64,000 bases of DNA from Gracilimonas tropica DSM 19535 (GCF_000375425.1 NZ_AQXG01000007.1:1-64000), one strand, 5' to 3'; positions 54,161 through 63,999 are shown, numbered from the stretch's first letter. Numbers and translations are program-made. Notes: generated from the letters alone by a model not told the origin.

Positions 54161-56519
54161 GGTAGGTAGCAACCAGCGTGGTGGTGATGCCGGTGATAGC
54201 CAATATCCCTACCGACTCCATTCCGGGATGATCAATAAACAGCAATCCGATAAATCCAAGTATAGTCGTAACCGAGCAAGCGGCAAGTACCGGGAACTTC
54301 ACCGATATAAAGTATTCCAGAAAATTCGACCTTTTGTTGATTAGCGCATCAACAAGGTGAATGCCGTTGTCGGCTCCCACGCCTATAATGATCGGGAAAA
54401 CGATCACATTGTAAAGGTTGATATCAAACATAAAAACCGAGCGGATGGATAGCAGCATGCCAATTGTAAGTAACAAAGGAGCAGCTGCCATGAATGCCTT
54501 CACCAAAGACCGATAGTAAACCAAGAGGATCAAAAAGATGGTGATGAGAGGAACCACAAAAAGAAATGTGGACTCGCGAATCAGCAATTCAAGAATACTG
54601 GAAGCAATGATCGTTGTACTTGCCGCATAAAATGTTTTCCCGGAATCAATACGAATGGTGCCAGAGCTTTTCCTGAATTGTATAGACGTTTGCCCGTTCG
54701 ATAAACTCATAGCAGGGTAAATGACCACCAACGGTGCCATACTCCCATCTTTATAAAAGAACCGGTTCTTAATGTACTTCGGCAACCCGTCTATGCTTGG
54801 AGGAACAGTGTTTTCAGCGATATCAATGAATTCTTTTGCATCATCATTTACATCTTTCAAAAACTCTTCATTGGCATTTAAAAGTTGCTGTATCGAATCT
54901 ACTTTTTGGGCTTTTTTATCCAATTCCTTACGGTCAACCGGATAACGTGCTGAAAAAGATTCCACTCGCTCAATGTCATTATACGGACCGCCAATTCCTT
55001 TCTTAATTTCCGAAAACAGCTCCTTTGATTCCTGAATATTATCGGTAATAAAATAGGACGGCTCGTGATATCCTTCGCTGGTGTTGGTTTCAGAACTCAG
55101 TGAATCATAGGGGGTGGCTCGTGAGGCCGGTTCCAGATCCGAAAAGTTGAAATTAAAACTCATGGACTTGGCTCCAATAAATCCACCGAACAAAATCACT
55201 ATAAAAAACAACGGCAGGGAAACGGTACGAATGGGTTTGGCGATTTCGGACAAAAATGTGGGTGACGGTTCAACCGGTTTCTCGCTTTTCGTGGTGTTTT
55301 TAGCCAGTGACGGGGAAAGCAGCAGAAACAGATAGGTTGAGAACAGATTCACCAAAACATTGATGAAAAAGATGATCCCAAATTGAATAAAGCCTTGAAA
55401 TTCAGCAAAAATAAGGCTCATGATGGCCAAACCGGTAGTCAAACAGCTTAGTAAAATGGGTTTGGTGGAAGAAAAATAAGACAAAACCACTTTTTTGACT
55501 GAAGAAGTATTCGGTGGATGCTGCTTATTAATGGAGTAAAGATGCAATATATAATCGAGATTGATCCCGAACAGAATACTGAAAATGATGCCGGTAAAGA
55601 CATTGATCTCATTAAAAATGAAGGAAGAAAGCCCGATGGATATCACAAAACCAGAGAATAACACAAAAAACATCAGTAACAGGTCTATGATGATATACCG
55701 GGCTTTGTAAGCGGAACTGCGGTTTATGAATATCATGTACGCCACCAGAAAACTAACGAGACTTAAGATCCCGATCACGAGCGCTTTGGTTACAGAAGCT
55801 TGTACATCGTTGATCTTGTTGTAATGATTTACATAGGAACCGCCCCAAAATAGTTCAAGTCCTTCATGTTGTGCTTCTATCTCCGATTTCTTTTGCCTCA
55901 GTAAGCGGTAAGTTTGCTCTACTTTTGAATAATCACTTTTGGGAAAATCAGGCAAAAACAACATGCTGATCACGGTGCTGTCTTCATTTATTTTGTAGCG
56001 CCGGGTGTTTGCAACCTCTTCCAGCAATACTGAAGACTGTCCCCCCAAATCAATTTCTGCGGATTGACTATCCTCCTCATCAAAGTTGACGTACATGGGA
56101 TTTGCTTCCAGCTTTTTCTCCCTGATATACTCATCCACTTCTTTATGCAGCTGATCAAGTTCCGCATTCGTCATCAAAAAAAGTGCCGATTTCCTGATGT
56201 CGTACAGGTCGTTCTCCAGTTCGGCTCCTCTAAAAATATGCTGCCCATTTTGCTTTAATTCCAAAAGTGTATCACGAATGGCGTGAGCCGGTTCTATGAC
56301 CGGCCTGTCATCAACTGAGTGTATCACCAGCGTGAAGCCGCCCTCCGTTGAATTCAGTTCCTCAAGTTTTTCGTAGGTAGCAAGATGATCGTTATCCTCA
56401 GGCAAAAGAGCGATCAGCTCCCCGTTGAATTTCAGGTTTAAGCTCCGGTTCAGCAAATAACCAAATGCCATTAAATACCCAATGATAAGGAGCAGAAATA
56501 TGTATCGGGGCTTTGTCAA
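54120..56519 (-). CDS. MMPL/RND superfamily transporter
   Basis: A 799-residue membrane transporter with two MMPL-type halves: a helix near residue 12, then a periplasmic domain (40-230), five to six helices (about 240-400), a second periplasmic domain (about 450-630) and a final set of helices (about 640-799). GINLDYILHLYSI and GVGADNGIHLVDAL are the paired proton-relay helices of the family (Asp in TM4 and TM10). MMPL proteins carry lipids to the cell envelope. It follows the AEP genes with a 31-bp gap, so a phosphonolipid or lipid-linked glycan is the expected cargo. Confidence 0.88.
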   Translation of the reverse strand: MTKPRYIFLLLIIGYLMAFGYLLNRSLNLKFNGELIALLPEDNDHLATYEKLEELNSTEGGFTLVIHSVDDRPVIEPAHAIRDTLLELKQNGQHIFRGAELENDLYDIRKSALFLMTNAELDQLHKEVDEYIREKKLEANPMYVNFDEEDSQSAEIDLGGQSSVLLEEVANTRRYKINEDSTVISMLFLPDFPKSDYSKVEQTYRLLRQKKSEIEAQHEGLELFWGGSYVNHYNKINDVQASVTKALVIGILSLVSFLVAYMIFINRSSAYKARYIIIDLLLMFFVLFSGFVISIGLSSFIFNEINVFTGIIFSILFGINLDYILHLYSINKQHPPNTSSVKKVVLSYFSSTKPILLSCLTTGLAIMSLIFAEFQGFIQFGIIFFINVLVNLFSTYLFLLLSPSLAKNTTKSEKPVEPSPTFLSEIAKPIRTVSLPLFFIVILFGGFIGAKSMSFNFNFSDLEPASRATPYDSLSSETNTSEGYHEPSYFITDNIQESKELFSEIKKGIGGPYNDIERVESFSARYPVDRKELDKKAQKVDSIQQLLNANEEFLKDVNDDAKEFIDIAENTVPPSIDGLPKYIKNRFFYKDGSMAPLVVIYPAMSLSNGQTSIQFRKSSGTIRIDSGKTFYAASTTIIASSILELLIRESTFLFVVPLITIFLILLVYYRSLVKAFMAAAPLLLTIGMLLSIRSVFMFDINLYNVIVFPIIIGVGADNGIHLVDALINKRSNFLEYFISVKFPVLAACSVTTILGFIGLLFIDHPGMESVGILAITGITTTLVATYLIALSVQTYLLRR

Positions 56520-56550
56520 TGTGTGCTATCTGTAAAAGGTTTGGGGATGC

Positions 56551-57639
56551 TCAGTTTTTGAGATAGGATCTGATCTCGGAGATCACATATTCCAGATCGC
56601 TTTTCTGCAAATCTCCAATTACCGCCATCCGAAACGTATCTGATTCCGGAATTACACCGGGATACACGGTGATATTTCGTTCGTATAAATAGTCATGAAA
56701 GTGATCAAATCCTTTTGGCAAAATGCCCGTTCGTTTTATGGCGATAAGGATCTTTGACTGTTGTTCATCCGGTAAATAGAATTCAAATCCAAGCTCGCTC
56801 ATTCCATCATATAAAACCTGCCAGTTTTGTTTATAGCGTTCCCATCTTTTGCTAACGGTTTCTTCGAGGGTCTCATCAATAGCTTGCTTAAATGCATAGC
56901 AAACCTGCACCGGTGGTGTGAACCGCAACTGCCCTTTTTCCTTTAAATACTTCCATTGTTTATGCAGATCGAAGTAGAAGTTCTTTGAATTCTTTTGGAG
57001 ATGCTGTACTTGGTCCTTGTGAAAAAGCACAAACGATAATCCCGCCATGCCCTGAATACATTTATTGGATGAGGCAGCAAGATATCCAATGTTTAATTCC
57101 TTCAGGTTGATGGGATAGGCTCCAAAGGAACTCATCGCATCTACGATCAGCGTAACATCCTCCTCATTACATACCAAAGAAATTTCTTTCAGCGGATTCA
57201 TCATTCCGGTTGAAGTTTCATGATGAATCATAGCCAGGTGAGTAAACGTACCGCCCACAAGTTTTTCCTTGATACGATCTCTGTCCGGATACTCGCCAAA
57301 CGCATGAATGGTCTCATGCGGAAGACCGTATGATTCACAGATCTGCTTCATCCGAATGCCATAAGCACCATTGGTGACAATGAGGACTTTCTTTGTCTCA
57401 TCCAATGCTGAGGTGAGCATTGCTTCTACCGCGCCGGTTCCACTTGCAGCAAACAAACACGCTTCGTATTCATCCTCAGCGTTGCCAATGACCTTTAGTC
57501 CATTGACTATTTCATGCATCAATGTCCCAAATTCTTCTTCCCGGGGACAAATATCATTAACCACCAGGGCATCCTTCACACTTCTTGACGTTGTTCCAGG
57601 GCCGGGATTCAGTAATATTTTATGCTCCACTTCCTTCAT
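56551..57639 (-). CDS. phnW: 2-Aminoethylphosphonate-type transaminase
   Basis: A 362-residue PLP-dependent class V aminotransferase. The substrate loop ILLNPGPGTTSRSVKDAL at the N-terminus, glycine-rich SGTGAVEAML, D167 (LIVDAMSSFGAYPI) and PLP-Lys K193 (ASSNKCIQG) match AEP transaminases. It interconverts phosphonoacetaldehyde and 2-aminoethylphosphonate, here in the synthetic direction because the preceding two genes make phosphonoacetaldehyde. It starts 2 bp after the decarboxylase stop. Intact and of normal length. Confidence 0.92.
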   Translation of the reverse strand: MKEVEHKILLNPGPGTTSRSVKDALVVNDICPREEEFGTLMHEIVNGLKVIGNAEDEYEACLFAASGTGAVEAMLTSALDETKKVLIVTNGAYGIRMKQICESYGLPHETIHAFGEYPDRDRIKEKLVGGTFTHLAMIHHETSTGMMNPLKEISLVCNEEDVTLIVDAMSSFGAYPINLKELNIGYLAASSNKCIQGMAGLSFVLFHKDQVQHLQKNSKNFYFDLHKQWKYLKEKGQLRFTPPVQVCYAFKQAIDETLEETVSKRWERYKQNWQVLYDGMSELGFEFYLPDEQQSKILIAIKRTGILPKGFDHFHDYLYERNITVYPGVIPESDTFRMAVIGDLQKSDLEYVISEIRSYLKN

Positions 57640-57641
57640 TG

Positions 57642-58763
57642 TTATTCCTCTGATAGAAACTTCATAAAGTTTTGTTTGTTTTCTTGCGGGGAAAGCGTGG
57701 GACGGCCGAGGTCTTTTCGAGCTCCCGTCCTGGTCATAATCTCCAGGAGTACAGGGCCTTCTGTGCTTATAAACTCATCGAGCGTTTTACCTAATGATTC
57801 AGGATCCTCAACACGCATAGTCTTTTTGTACCCACATCCTTCCGCAATTTTTCTGAAATCAATGTTGAAACCGGCTGTTGGCTGTCCTCCTACCGATTCA
57901 TGCGCCCCATTGTTGACCAAAATATGTCTGAAATTTTTAGGCTTTTGATCGCCAATGATCGCCAAAGCGCCCATGTGCATGATCATCGCCCCATCTCCGT
58001 CAATGCAATAGACCGGGCGGCCTTTCTTTTCCATGGCAATTCCCAGGGCAATTTGAGAGGCATGCCCCATACTGCCAACCGTCAGAAAATCACGCTGATG
58101 TCCATGGCCATATTTTTCGCGCAACTCGAAAAGCTCACGGGAGGTCTTGCCGGTTGTAGAAACAATGATATCCTTCTCGCCCAGTTTTTGAATGATTTGC
58201 TCAAGGGCTTCTTCTCTTTTCAAAGAATAGGAGGCAATCTCTTTTCCCTCAAAACTATACTCCTCAAATGTTTTCGGCGGAACGAGCAGCACATAAGGGG
58301 CCGGGTTTGTATTCATTACTTCAAATGCTGTATCTATTTGTTTCTGAGCGAGGGCTTCATCTCCACTTAAAATCGCATAAGGCAACTGCAGCGCCTTCAG
58401 TTGTTCTTCCTGCGTTTTTCCCGGTTTGATATGCTGAGGCTCATCTTGTGCGTCAGGATGTCCTCTCCAGCCCACCATGATCAACACCGGAATGGAGTAC
58501 ACTTCTTCATCCACCAGCGATGTAAGTGGATTCACGATATTTCCAAAACCCGAATTTTGAAGATAGATCATCGGGATTTTACCGCTTGCAAGGTGATAAC
58601 CGGCCGCAATGGCCAATGCGCCACCTTCGTTTGCTGCGATCAGATCGTTGCCTTTATCAAACGCAAAGGAGCCGAAATGCTTGAGCAGGGAATCAGGAAC
58701 TCCCAGCATGAATTCAACGCCCTTACGTTCCAATAATTCATAAAAAAAAGCAGGTTTCAGCAT
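57642..58763 (-). CDS. ppd: Phosphonopyruvate decarboxylase
   Basis: A 373-residue ThDP-dependent enzyme converting phosphonopyruvate to phosphonoacetaldehyde, the irreversible step that drives phosphonate synthesis. Catalytic Glu46 lies in AANEGGALAIAAG. GVPDSLLKHFG opens the chain, and the ThDP/Mg motif GDGAMIMHMGALAIIG ends in NNGAHESVGGQPT. Length and layout match Ppd closely. It lies 5 bp after the PEP mutase stop and 2 bp before the transaminase start. Confidence 0.95.
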   Translation of the reverse strand: MLKPAFFYELLERKGVEFMLGVPDSLLKHFGSFAFDKGNDLIAANEGGALAIAAGYHLASGKIPMIYLQNSGFGNIVNPLTSLVDEEVYSIPVLIMVGWRGHPDAQDEPQHIKPGKTQEEQLKALQLPYAILSGDEALAQKQIDTAFEVMNTNPAPYVLLVPPKTFEEYSFEGKEIASYSLKREEALEQIIQKLGEKDIIVSTTGKTSRELFELREKYGHGHQRDFLTVGSMGHASQIALGIAMEKKGRPVYCIDGDGAMIMHMGALAIIGDQKPKNFRHILVNNGAHESVGGQPTAGFNIDFRKIAEGCGYKKTMRVEDPESLGKTLDEFISTEGPVLLEIMTRTGARKDLGRPTLSPQENKQNFMKFLSEE

Positions 58764-58768
58764 TTCGA

Positions 58769-60061
58769 TCAGTTTGGAAGTATTTCCAGGATATCTTTGA
58801 TGGACATGCAGTATTCGTCTGCTTCCAGCGAGCGCTTGTTGGTGAGAATAGACTCAGCGGTTCTTTTCATCGCCGGAAATGCACTTCTCAACAAATGGTT
58901 GGCATAGATCACCACATTGAAGCCGGCATCTATCAGCTCTTGTTCCGTAAACTGGTTATATGATGACGGAACAGAGACAACCGGGACTTTGTAATCAAAG
59001 TTTTGATATTCTTTCATGAATTCAAGGATCTCTTCCCCGTCTTTTTTCCGGCTGTGGATCATAATGCCATCAGTTCCGGCTTCTATATAAGCCTTGGCGC
59101 GTTTCAAAGCCTCTTCCATCCCCACGTTGGCGATCAGGCTCTCAATTCTTGAGATGATCATAAAATCGGAGGTCACCTGGGCTTTCTTGGCACGGGAGAT
59201 CTTTTCACAAAAAACGGCCACATCTTCCAGTTGCTGCTTTACTTCTGTTCCAAACAGGGAATTTCTCTTCAGGCCTGATTTGTCCTCAATAATTACGGCA
59301 GAAACTCCCAGCCTTTCCATATTTCGAACCAAAAGCTCAAAGTGCTCAACCGGCCCTCCGGTATCACCATCCAGGATAATAGGTTTCGTGGTTACATCCA
59401 GAATGTCGTTTATAGTCTGAATTCTGGACGTTCTGTCTACGTATTCGGTATCCGGCTTTCCTTTGGCTGTAGAATCTGTGAGGCTGCTTACCCAGATCGC
59501 ATCAAATTCTCTGAGCTCTCCTTCGGCCTCAACTTTGGTTTCTTCCACAATCAGGCTTGAGATACCGTTGTGCGCTTCCATTACCCGAACAATTGGTTTT
59601 GCGGAAATCAAACGGCGTAACATTTTTCTGCGGATGTCAGGCGTAGTCCCAATTTCCCGCAAAGCTTTCCGCAAGCCTGATGAAGATATGCCCTCGGTAT
59701 AATCCGGTTCAACAAGCTCGCCTCCCCATTCATCCAGAATCCGAATCACTTTCTGGCGAATATGTTTTTGAGGGCCCACTCTCCAATCGGTTCCATGTAC
59801 CACGTAATCGGGTTTAATTTTTCTGAGGTTCTCTTCATAGTCCAGCGTTTTTTGAAGGACCACCTCACTGACTCCCTTAATATTCTCTAAAATACGTTTG
59901 CGTTCTTCATACTCCAGAAATGGGATTCGGCTGAATTTTGTAACTGCTTCATCAGATAGTAAGCCTACGGTGACCTCACCTAACTCCCTTGCTTTTTCAA
60001 TGATATTGATATGCCCATGATGAATGAGATCCGTTCCCATTCCGACGTAAACTTTCTTCAT
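58769..60061 (-). CDS. pepM: PEP mutase fused to N-terminal nucleotidyltransferase
   Basis: A 430-residue bifunctional protein. Residues 1-135 are a cytidylyltransferase-like Rossmann domain: GMGTDLIHHGHINIIEKA (HxGH, H14 to H17) and ISSSGLRKALRE (near 126). Residues 145-430 are PEP mutase of the isocitrate-lyase superfamily. The DGDTGG motif (231-236) and EDKSGLKRNS (259-268, with the N267 typical of mutases rather than lyases) are visible, plus WVSSLTDSTAKG near 190. It converts phosphoenolpyruvate to phosphonopyruvate. The fused domain suggests CDP activation of the product. It is the first gene of the AEP operon. Confidence 0.94.
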   Translation of the reverse strand: MKKVYVGMGTDLIHHGHINIIEKARELGEVTVGLLSDEAVTKFSRIPFLEYEERKRILENIKGVSEVVLQKTLDYEENLRKIKPDYVVHGTDWRVGPQKHIRQKVIRILDEWGGELVEPDYTEGISSSGLRKALREIGTTPDIRRKMLRRLISAKPIVRVMEAHNGISSLIVEETKVEAEGELREFDAIWVSSLTDSTAKGKPDTEYVDRTSRIQTINDILDVTTKPIILDGDTGGPVEHFELLVRNMERLGVSAVIIEDKSGLKRNSLFGTEVKQQLEDVAVFCEKISRAKKAQVTSDFMIISRIESLIANVGMEEALKRAKAYIEAGTDGIMIHSRKKDGEEILEFMKEYQNFDYKVPVVSVPSSYNQFTEQELIDAGFNVVIYANHLLRSAFPAMKRTAESILTNKRSLEADEYCMSIKDILEILPN

Positions 60062-60316
60062 TTAGTAAGTGATTTAGCTTTTTTTTGATTCGATCCAAAA
60101 TAAGGGAAGAATGTGTTAATTCGCAGTCTCTTTTTGGGTTTTGATCTCAGTTCGGTTTTAAGCTTTTCGGCTCACCGGGTTGGCCAACAAATGTATTATA
60201 AATTCACCTCAAAACACTTATTGATAGAACTTAGGTTTATAAAAACTACCGGTCTTCGGCAAACATCAGAGTATAATTACAGCAATACACTCTCAGGAAT
60301 CTTGACTAACCCTCAT

Positions 60317-62965
60317 TTATAGCTCAGAAACGACATCCCGAATTTGGTTAGCATTGTATGCTCCCTCTATCGCATTGTGATTAAAAACCATGAAGTAGTG
60401 ATAATTTTCACCAGATAACTCAGCCCACTTCTTACCTAACTTATTTTTGGCGATGCTATCCGAATTATCACGATCATCTCCTTTGGTCTCAATGATTACC
60501 ACATTTCCTTTTTCTGTATAAATCAAGAAATCAGGATAGTGATTGCTTTTAAAACCATTGATGGCAAAACCTTTACCTCTTTCAAGATTTCTATGCCAAA
60601 ATTTTACGTTATCAAGATTGTGGATTTTTAGCAGGATCTCTTCCTCAAACTTATTAATTGAAGCTTCCCTTTCATAAAGGGATCTGCTTATACTGGGGGC
60701 TAAATTTCCCGGAGTGAGCTGTTCTTTCAGCTTAAAGTTTGGATGTGCTTTAATCTTTTTCGTATCCACCTTCTTTTGAAATTCTTTCTCAGCGTGTTCA
60801 TCTGCTAAAGCTCGAATCTTTCGTTTAATTATATCTTTGTATGTGTATTTATTCTGTATGCAATGGATCAGCTGTTCACTGTTCATATCACTCAAAATCC
60901 TTTGCACATACACTTTAATGTCCTCCTCAGGGATAGGATATATGCTGCCAATAAGCTCAATTAATGTGTGAGCAACACTCTTTACCTGATTTTCTTTTGG
61001 CTGAGACCGGATGTATTCCACCAATGGTTCTCGCACTCGATCATTTTCAATCCTTGCAAAAGATGGAGTAGATTGGTTGTTGCCCGTTTCTTCCAGATCC
61101 ACTTTATAAAGCTCCGATTCTAACTCAGAAAAATTGATTTCTGCATTTTGGTTACTGAGCCGAAAATCCCCTAACAAATAATTCTGATCCAATGGCACCA
61201 ATTCAGATTCGGTTCCAAACAATTCATTACCGGCCCCTTTGATCTCAATAAAAAACTGGGGAAGCTCAAGACTCAGGGCTTCTTCCTTAAAGTGGTCTTT
61301 CATTCTATACATAGTCACCTTCGCATGTTTGAGGTCGTTGTATTTTTCCGCTTCCGAATCCCCTGTATCCTGAATTTTGCGCTCAAATTCTTCGCTTTCT
61401 TTCACGGCTGTTTCCTCAATATCTGAAACAATCTCGTCTTCAATCTCTGTGTCTTCAGCGTTCTCCGAACTGAACCGGATTCTATTCGTTTCTATCGGTT
61501 CGTCTTCTTCTGCTACTGGTTTTTGTTCAGACTCACCTAAAACCAATTGCTCCAGTGGATCAGATGATTTTTCCTGTGATTCTTCCTTCCGATCTTTCTG
61601 CCGATAGTCTCGTTTACTAAAGCCAGATTCTTGTAAAGCATCAACGATATTATCGAGTGTTTCTGCAAATTGGTTGGAAGCCGTTAGGACATAAGAAAGA
61701 TTCAGTAGCGGAGAGTTATGTTTAATCACACCAGGCTGCCGTAGAACCCTTCCTAATATCTGCTCCACATCTACAGCAGATGAACGGTTGGCTAATGAAG
61801 CTAAGATATAAGCAAACGGACAATCCCAGCCTTCTTTCAGTGCGTTAATGGTAATGATATACCTAATCGGACAGTCCTTTGACATCAAGTCTATGCCATC
61901 AAGATCGTTGATATTTGCTGTTTTAATAGCAATCTGTTCCTCGGGAATCTGAAGCTCTAAAAGCTGTTCTTTGATTTTGGTGAAGGTCGTAGAATCATCG
62001 TCCCGGTCTGCCTGGGCCTGAAAGAGCACAATTGGCCGAATGTATTTTCCGCCATCTTCATGTTCTTTTTTGGCTAACCGCTCTAATTTACTCTGCAGAT
62101 GAAGGGCACTGTTTACCACTTCTGTTTTATCATGATGGTTATACACAATCACCGGCAACTTAACCATGTGCTCTCTTTTAAGCGCCATAGCCGAAGCCGT
62201 AGAGATGATATTGCTGTTACTTTTTGGAGTTGCTGTGAGATCCAGAATGAAACTTGGCCGCAGATCCTTAAGCATTTCTACACTTAAATCGGTTTCCGCA
62301 TTATGGCTTTCATCCAAAACAACCACGGGATTTAGCTTTCTGATCACATTAATAAGAGCGGTCTCATCGGTGTCTTCCAACACATGATCGGTTGTTTCAA
62401 AAGAATCTGCAAAGCTTGCAAGCTGACCGTTTTCCTCGAATACTTTTCGGTCTTCTTTCCTTCTGGCCCGCAGACTGGCAAAACTCATCACAAAAATACT
62501 GAGTTGCTCTTCAACTACTGTAGGGTTGAAATTAGCTCCCTGTAAAAGATCCTCTTTTTTATATACGCCAACCCGATGATTGAATAGTGAATTTAATTTC
62601 TGCCGATACGGATGATCCGGGTCCGAAAGTGCTTCATAGGCTTGATCTAATAAATTCCTCCAGGGTACCAGCCAAACTACCGCTTTGGGTTTGTTGACAT
62701 CAAAAGCATTGAAAATAGTGCGCAGGGCATTTACGGCAATGAAGGTTTTACCACCGGCTGTGGGGACTTTGACACAGGCATGAACCGCGCCGGGTACATT
62801 GTTTTTATAGGGACGCATCCCATCACCGGTAACAGGATTGTAAGCTCCAATCTTATCTTCCCAAAACCGGTTGAACGCTTTAGCATAGTCATGATCTTCC
62901 TGAACGTATTCTAAGTACAATTCCAGGTCATCCAGCACATCTTGTTGGTAGGGTTTAAGCTCCAT
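60317..62965 (-). CDS. Type III restriction-like helicase/nuclease (Res)
   Basis: An 882-residue protein. N-terminal SF2 helicase: KVPTAGGKTFIAVNAL (Walker A near 72), VVVLDESHNAE (motif II, DESH), LDLTATPKSNS (motif III), then INALKEGWDCPFAYILAS and VEQILGRVLRQPG (motifs V and VI). An acidic linker (about 465-560) leads to a C-terminal PD-(D/E)xK nuclease: YPDFLIYTEKGNVVIIETKGD near 810-830. This is the layout of type III Res subunits. Its ATG overlaps the RhuM stop by one base (TAATG). No modification methylase is in the window. It may lie further right. Confidence 0.85.
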   Translation of the reverse strand: MELKPYQQDVLDDLELYLEYVQEDHDYAKAFNRFWEDKIGAYNPVTGDGMRPYKNNVPGAVHACVKVPTAGGKTFIAVNALRTIFNAFDVNKPKAVVWLVPWRNLLDQAYEALSDPDHPYRQKLNSLFNHRVGVYKKEDLLQGANFNPTVVEEQLSIFVMSFASLRARRKEDRKVFEENGQLASFADSFETTDHVLEDTDETALINVIRKLNPVVVLDESHNAETDLSVEMLKDLRPSFILDLTATPKSNSNIISTASAMALKREHMVKLPVIVYNHHDKTEVVNSALHLQSKLERLAKKEHEDGGKYIRPIVLFQAQADRDDDSTTFTKIKEQLLELQIPEEQIAIKTANINDLDGIDLMSKDCPIRYIITINALKEGWDCPFAYILASLANRSSAVDVEQILGRVLRQPGVIKHNSPLLNLSYVLTASNQFAETLDNIVDALQESGFSKRDYRQKDRKEESQEKSSDPLEQLVLGESEQKPVAEEDEPIETNRIRFSSENAEDTEIEDEIVSDIEETAVKESEEFERKIQDTGDSEAEKYNDLKHAKVTMYRMKDHFKEEALSLELPQFFIEIKGAGNELFGTESELVPLDQNYLLGDFRLSNQNAEINFSELESELYKVDLEETGNNQSTPSFARIENDRVREPLVEYIRSQPKENQVKSVAHTLIELIGSIYPIPEEDIKVYVQRILSDMNSEQLIHCIQNKYTYKDIIKRKIRALADEHAEKEFQKKVDTKKIKAHPNFKLKEQLTPGNLAPSISRSLYEREASINKFEEEILLKIHNLDNVKFWHRNLERGKGFAINGFKSNHYPDFLIYTEKGNVVIIETKGDDRDNSDSIAKNKLGKKWAELSGENYHYFMVFNHNAIEGAYNANQIRDVVSEL

Positions 62966-63999
62966 TATTCGTCCTTATCTTTTCCCTTTTTGAGCATTTT
63001 CTTCACTTCTTTATCGAAATCAGACTCAAATTCCTGGTCCTGAACCACACGGAATTTTGAATACTCTTTTGCTGCTAATTGCTTTGCCACCTTGGAAGAA
63101 ACCTTGCCCGGATTATCCAATACTTCATAATCATTGAATTTCAAAAAAGCATCCAATCGCTCTATCCAATCCCGCATTTTCATGGGAATCTGTCGCTTGG
63201 CTTGGTTTTCTGCATAGTCCAAATACATGGATACAATTCGGTTTAACTCGCTGATCTCATCTTCATCTAAATAGTTTTTGGCTACTTCTGTATCCGATTT
63301 CAGGACTTTTCCATCCGGCGCATTTTTCCAGGTTTTCAACCCCATGTTCTTCTTTTTAGCATCTGCCCGATCCTTGATGATTTCGGCTGCGGTTTGATTA
63401 GTGATAGCCCAGTGCAATTTATTCTGCACTTTCTGAAAGAAGGTTCGGGTAATTTTAGCATTGGGATCGTAATCAATACTACAGTCTTTATAGATATCCG
63501 TAATTTTTTGGTAAAATCTCCGCTCGGAAGCTCTGATCTCCCGAATGCGCTCCAGTAATTCATCAAAATAGTCTTTACCGAAAATTCGGTTGCCTTGCTT
63601 CAGTCGCTCATCGTCCAGAGCAAAGCCTTTGAGGATATATTCCCGAAGAACCCGTGTAGCCCAAATGCGAAACTGTGTAGCTTCAGAAGAATTCACCCGA
63701 TAGCCAACTGATATAATGGCATCCAGATTGTAGAATTCAACATTTCGGGTTACTTCCCGATCTCCCTCCATCCGAACTTGTGCAAATTTTGCACTAGTTG
63801 CTTTTTTAAGTAATTCACCTTCTTCATAAATCTTTTTTAAGTGCTGAGTAATATTTTGTGGTGTTGTCCCAAATAATCGCCCCATAGACCTTTGGGTTAA
63901 CCAAACAGTTTCATCTTCTATAACAACTTCTACATTGATGTCTCCTTCGGGAGAAGTGTATAGTATAAAATCCGAATGGCCTTTTGATATTTCACTCAT
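62965..63999 (-). CDS. rhuM: RhuM family protein
   Basis: A 344-residue protein with the RhuM layout: a winged HTH (ETVWLTQRSMGRLFGTTPQNITQHL as two helices, near 30-60), a conserved central NVEFYNLDAIISVGYRVNSSEATQFRIWATRVL, then LREYILKGFALDDERLK. Members occur mainly within restriction-modification or other defence regions. It was first noted as a Salmonella virulence-associated gene, but its biochemical role is undefined. It is coupled to the Res-type gene downstream. The frame begins at an ATG one base from the end of the window, so an upstream start cannot be excluded. Confidence 0.85.
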   Translation of the reverse strand: MSEISKGHSDFILYTSPEGDINVEVVIEDETVWLTQRSMGRLFGTTPQNITQHLKKIYEEGELLKKATSAKFAQVRMEGDREVTRNVEFYNLDAIISVGYRVNSSEATQFRIWATRVLREYILKGFALDDERLKQGNRIFGKDYFDELLERIREIRASERRFYQKITDIYKDCSIDYDPNAKITRTFFQKVQNKLHWAITNQTAAEIIKDRADAKKKNMGLKTWKNAPDGKVLKSDTEVAKNYLDEDEISELNRIVSMYLDYAENQAKRQIPMKMRDWIERLDAFLKFNDYEVLDNPGKVSSKVAKQLAAKEYSKFRVVQDQEFESDFDKEVKKMLKKGKDKDE

